DNA of 15,659 bases from Clostridiales bacterium (GTDB lineage Bacteria; Bacillota; Clostridia; Oscillospirales; Oscillospiraceae), in NCBI GenBank assembly GCA_019422005.1, contig JAHZEF010000042.1, forward strand, positions 507 through 16,165. The letters run 5' to 3'. A program made the translations under genes and the position numbers. This document shows positions 13,670 to 15,659 of the stretch, piece by piece (the first letter of the stretch is position 1; the number at the start of each line of letters is the position of its first letter). The notes beneath the pieces are model-generated. The model saw only the letters and a program-made list of their open reading frames with translations. It was not told where the DNA came from and made no database searches.

Positions 13670-15019
13670 TCAGAAAATTCCTTGCTCCATCATGGCTGTG
13701 GCAACCTTCTTGAAGCCGGCGATGTTGGCGCCGGCCACCAGATTGTAGCCCAGGCCATACTCTTCGGCGGCTTCCACGGAAGCCTGGTGGATATTGTGCA
13801 TGATGCCGTGGAGCTTCTCGTCAACCTCGTCGGCGCTCCAGCTCAGGCGCTCGGAGTTCTGGCTCATCTCCAGTGCGGAGACTGCCACGCCGCCGGCGTT
13901 GACCGCCTTGGAGGGAGCGACGATCATATGCTTCTGCTCCATCAGATAGGCCAGGGCGTCGTTGGTGGTGGGCATGTTGGCCACTTCGATGTAATACTTG
14001 ATGCCGTTGGCGGCAATCTTTTTGGCCTGCTCCATGTTGACGTCGTTCTGGGTGGCGGAGGGCATGATAATGTCTGCCTTGACGCCCCAGGGCTTTTCGC
14101 CGGCATGGAATTCGCAGCCGAACTTGTCGGCATAATCCTGCACCTTGTCACGGCCGCTGCCGCGCATCTCCACCAGATAGTCGATCTTTTCGGGGGTGCT
14201 GATGCCGTCGGGATCGTAGATGTAGCCGTCGGGGCCGGACAGCGTCACGACCTTGGCGCCCAGCTGCATCGCCTTTTTGCAGATGCCCCACGCCACATTG
14301 CCGAAGCCGGAAATGGCGATGGTTTTGCCCATAATGGTTTCGCCCTCATGCGCCAGCACTTCGTTGAGGTAGTACACCGCACCGTAGCCGGTGGCCTCCG
14401 GACGCACCAGGCTGCCGCCGTAGGTCTGGCCCTTGCCGGTCAGGACGCCGTTTTCAAAGGCGCCCTTCAGGCGGCGGTACTGGCCGTACAGGTAACCGAT
14501 CTCACGGCCGCCCACGCCGATGTCGCCGGCGGGGACGTCCACGTCCGGCCCGATGTAGCGGTACAGAGCCGTCATGAAGCTCTGGCAGAACCGCATGATT
14601 TCCGCATCGGACTTGCCGCGGGGATCAAAGTCGGAGCCGCCCTTGCCGCCGCCGATGGGCAGGCCGGTCAGGGAGTTCTTGAAGGTCTGCTCAAAGCCGA
14701 GGAATTTGATGATACCGGGATAGACGGAGGGATGGAAGCGCAGGCCGCCCTTGTAGGGGCCGATTGCTCCGTTGAACTGGCAGCGGTAGCCGATATTGGT
14801 ATGCCAGGCGCCGCTGTCGTCCATCCAGCAGACACGGAAGGTGAACATCCGCTCCGGCTCCACCATGCGGTTGAGCAGATCGGCCTTCTCATACTCGGGG
14901 TGCGCATTGATTACGGGTTCGATCGATGAGAAGACTTCCTCAACGGTCTGCACAAACTCGGGCTCATCACCGTGCTTTTTCTTCACGTTCTCAATGACGC
15001 TGTTGATGTACGCGTTCAT
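13670..15019 (-). CDS. gdhA: Glutamate dehydrogenase, hexameric, probably NAD-dependent
   Basis: A 449-residue enzyme interconverting glutamate and 2-oxoglutarate plus ammonia. K90, K114, K126 and D166 are the substrate and catalytic residues, each one position after the well-studied C. symbiosum set (K89, K113, K125, D165). The Rossmann motif is ISGFGNVA and the segment after the second strand is LSGPDGYIYDP, like the NAD-specific C. symbiosum enzyme and unlike the serine-rich E. coli NADP type; the coenzyme call is inference from that. A GAGGAGG-like site precedes the start by 11 nt, slightly long. A weak TATAGA box lies upstream, but a promoter is not convincing, so cotranscription with the serA-like gene is possible. 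A terminator follows. Confidence 0.95.
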   Translation of the reverse strand: MNAYINSVIENVKKKHGDEPEFVQTVEEVFSSIEPVINAHPEYEKADLLNRMVEPERMFTFRVCWMDDSGAWHTNIGYRCQFNGAIGPYKGGLRFHPSVYPGIIKFLGFEQTFKNSLTGLPIGGGKGGSDFDPRGKSDAEIMRFCQSFMTALYRYIGPDVDVPAGDIGVGGREIGYLYGQYRRLKGAFENGVLTGKGQTYGGSLVRPEATGYGAVYYLNEVLAHEGETIMGKTIAISGFGNVAWGICKKAMQLGAKVVTLSGPDGYIYDPDGISTPEKIDYLVEMRGSGRDKVQDYADKFGCEFHAGEKPWGVKADIIMPSATQNDVNMEQAKKIAANGIKYYIEVANMPTTNDALAYLMEQKHMIVAPSKAVNAGGVAVSALEMSQNSERLSWSADEVDEKLHGIMHNIHQASVEAAEEYGLGYNLVAGANIAGFKKVATAMMEQGIF

Positions 15020-15083
15020 AACAGTTAATTCCTCCTCATAAAAATTCCTGTTATTCTATAACCCCCCGCCCAGCAGCGGGAAA

Positions 15084-15659
15084 TTACCGCTGAAAGTTCT
15101 CGATGATGTCCACGATCTCCATGCCGATCCTCTGCTGCGCCTCCCTGGTTGCCGCGCCGATGTGCGGCGTGCAGGAGACCATCGGGTGGCTGTAGAGGGC
15201 CTGATTGGTAGCGGGCTCGTCCGCATAGACGTCGAGACCGGCGCTGCGGATCTTTCCGCTGTTGAGCGCCTCGAGAAGGGCGTCTTCATCCACGTTGTTC
15301 CCGCGGGAAGTGTTGATAAAGACCACACCATCCTTCATTCTAGCAATGTTTTCACGATTAATCAAGGGCTTCCCGTCAATTGCCGGCGTGTGCAGGGAAA
15401 TAAAGTCGGATTTTGCCAGAAGCTCGTCCAGCTCCACGTAGCGCATGGTTTCGCATTCCAGGCCTTCGGCGCGGAAGATATCATAGGCCAGGACGTTCAT
15501 GCCGATGGCCTGCGCCATCCGGCCCAGCGCCTGGCCGATCCGTCCGTAGCCGATGACGCCCAGCGTCTTGCCGCCCAGCTCCATGCCTTTGCCGTATGCC
15601 TTCTTCTCCCATTTCCCCTCGCGCATGGTATGGCCGGCGATGGAGATGAAGCGGGCGCA
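15084..15659 (-). CDS. serA: D-3-phosphoglycerate dehydrogenase-like protein, C-terminal part (runs off window)
   Basis: The last 191 residues of a D-isomer-specific 2-hydroxyacid dehydrogenase; the reading frame stays open to the window edge, and the ATG at 15626 is internal. The NAD-binding loop GVIGYGRIGQ is followed by an acidic D in LAYD, favouring NAD. The catalytic set is the Arg in NTSRGNN, the Glu in DVYADEP and the His in CTPHIGA. The protein stops right after the core fold (EIVDIIENFQR), so it lacks the C-terminal ACT regulatory domain of E. coli-type SerA. It could be a short serine-pathway SerA or another hydroxyacid (for example hydroxypyruvate) dehydrogenase. 64 nt separate it from gdhA, with only a weak hairpin and no T-tract between them. 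Confidence 0.85.
   Translation of the reverse strand, partial: CARFISIAGHTMREGKWEKKAYGKGMELGGKTLGVIGYGRIGQALGRMAQAIGMNVLAYDIFRAEGLECETMRYVELDELLAKSDFISLHTPAIDGKPLINRENIARMKDGVVFINTSRGNNVDEDALLEALNSGKIRSAGLDVYADEPATNQALYSHPMVSCTPHIGAATREAQQRIGMEIVDIIENFQR

Noticed and set aside
13571..14929. A 452-codon plus-strand open frame opposite gdhA
   Set aside because: Shadow of gdhA; composition is the reverse complement of a conserved enzyme, with no independent domain.
15040..15083. A promoter and terminator between the serA-like gene and gdhA
   Set aside because: The TATAGA box has only a poor -35 partner, and the small CCCGC/GCGGG stem lacks a T-tract; neither is strong enough to list as a feature.

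Overview
The window looks like chromosomal DNA from an anaerobic, moderately GC-rich Clostridia-type Firmicute, plausibly from the Oscillospiraceae/Lachnospiraceae neighbourhood. The evidence is strong AGGAGG-type Shine-Dalgarno sites, sigma-A-like promoters, a glutamate dehydrogenase very like the Clostridium symbiosum enzyme, a PyrK/PyrD type 1B dihydroorotate dehydrogenase, and a fused [2Fe-2S]/molybdopterin hydroxylase of the kind known from selenium-using anaerobes. The genus cannot be fixed from sequence alone. I see no mobile element, tRNA, rRNA or CRISPR array.

Layout. (1) 1-85: 5' end of a glyceraldehyde-3-phosphate dehydrogenase gene on the minus strand. (2) 86-537: a divergent regulatory region with a sigma-A-like promoter on each strand, a GC-rich hairpin island and a dyad in the xdh leader. 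(3) 538-7673: a molybdenum-hydroxylase cluster. It holds a fused Fe-S/Mo xanthine dehydrogenase-type enzyme (plus), a MocA/YgfJ-type cofactor cytidylyltransferase (minus, convergent with it), and a three-gene operon xdhA-xdhB-xdhC (plus, divergent from mocA) for Mo, FAD and [2Fe-2S] subunits. (4) 7674-7790: a convergent junction with two strong hairpins, one a bidirectional terminator. (5) 7791-13430: a compact minus-strand operon in the transcription order pyrC-pyrK-pyrD-pyrF-pyrE-pyrB-pyrI. It covers carbamoyl aspartate formation through UMP, lacking only carbamoyl-phosphate synthase. (6) 13431-13669: pyr promoter and gdhA terminator. (7) 13670-15019: glutamate dehydrogenase (minus). (8) 15084-15659: C-terminal part of a D-3-phosphoglycerate dehydrogenase-like gene (minus), running off the window.

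How they work together. The xdh/mocA block would make two purine-type molybdenum hydroxylases plus the enzyme that attaches CMP to their pterin cofactor, consistent with anaerobic purine (xanthine/hypoxanthine) use or salvage. The fused enzyme has no FAD domain, whereas the second enzyme is a complete Mo/FAD/Fe-S set. The pyr operon is de novo pyrimidine synthesis, tightly coupled by overlapping start and stop codons and read from a promoter with an unusually short leader. gdhA and the serA-like gene belong to central nitrogen and amino-acid metabolism. The items most worth follow-up are the pairing of two XDH-type enzymes around mocA with only one FAD subunit, the structured xdhABC leader, and the pyr operon promoter without room for a PyrR-type attenuator.
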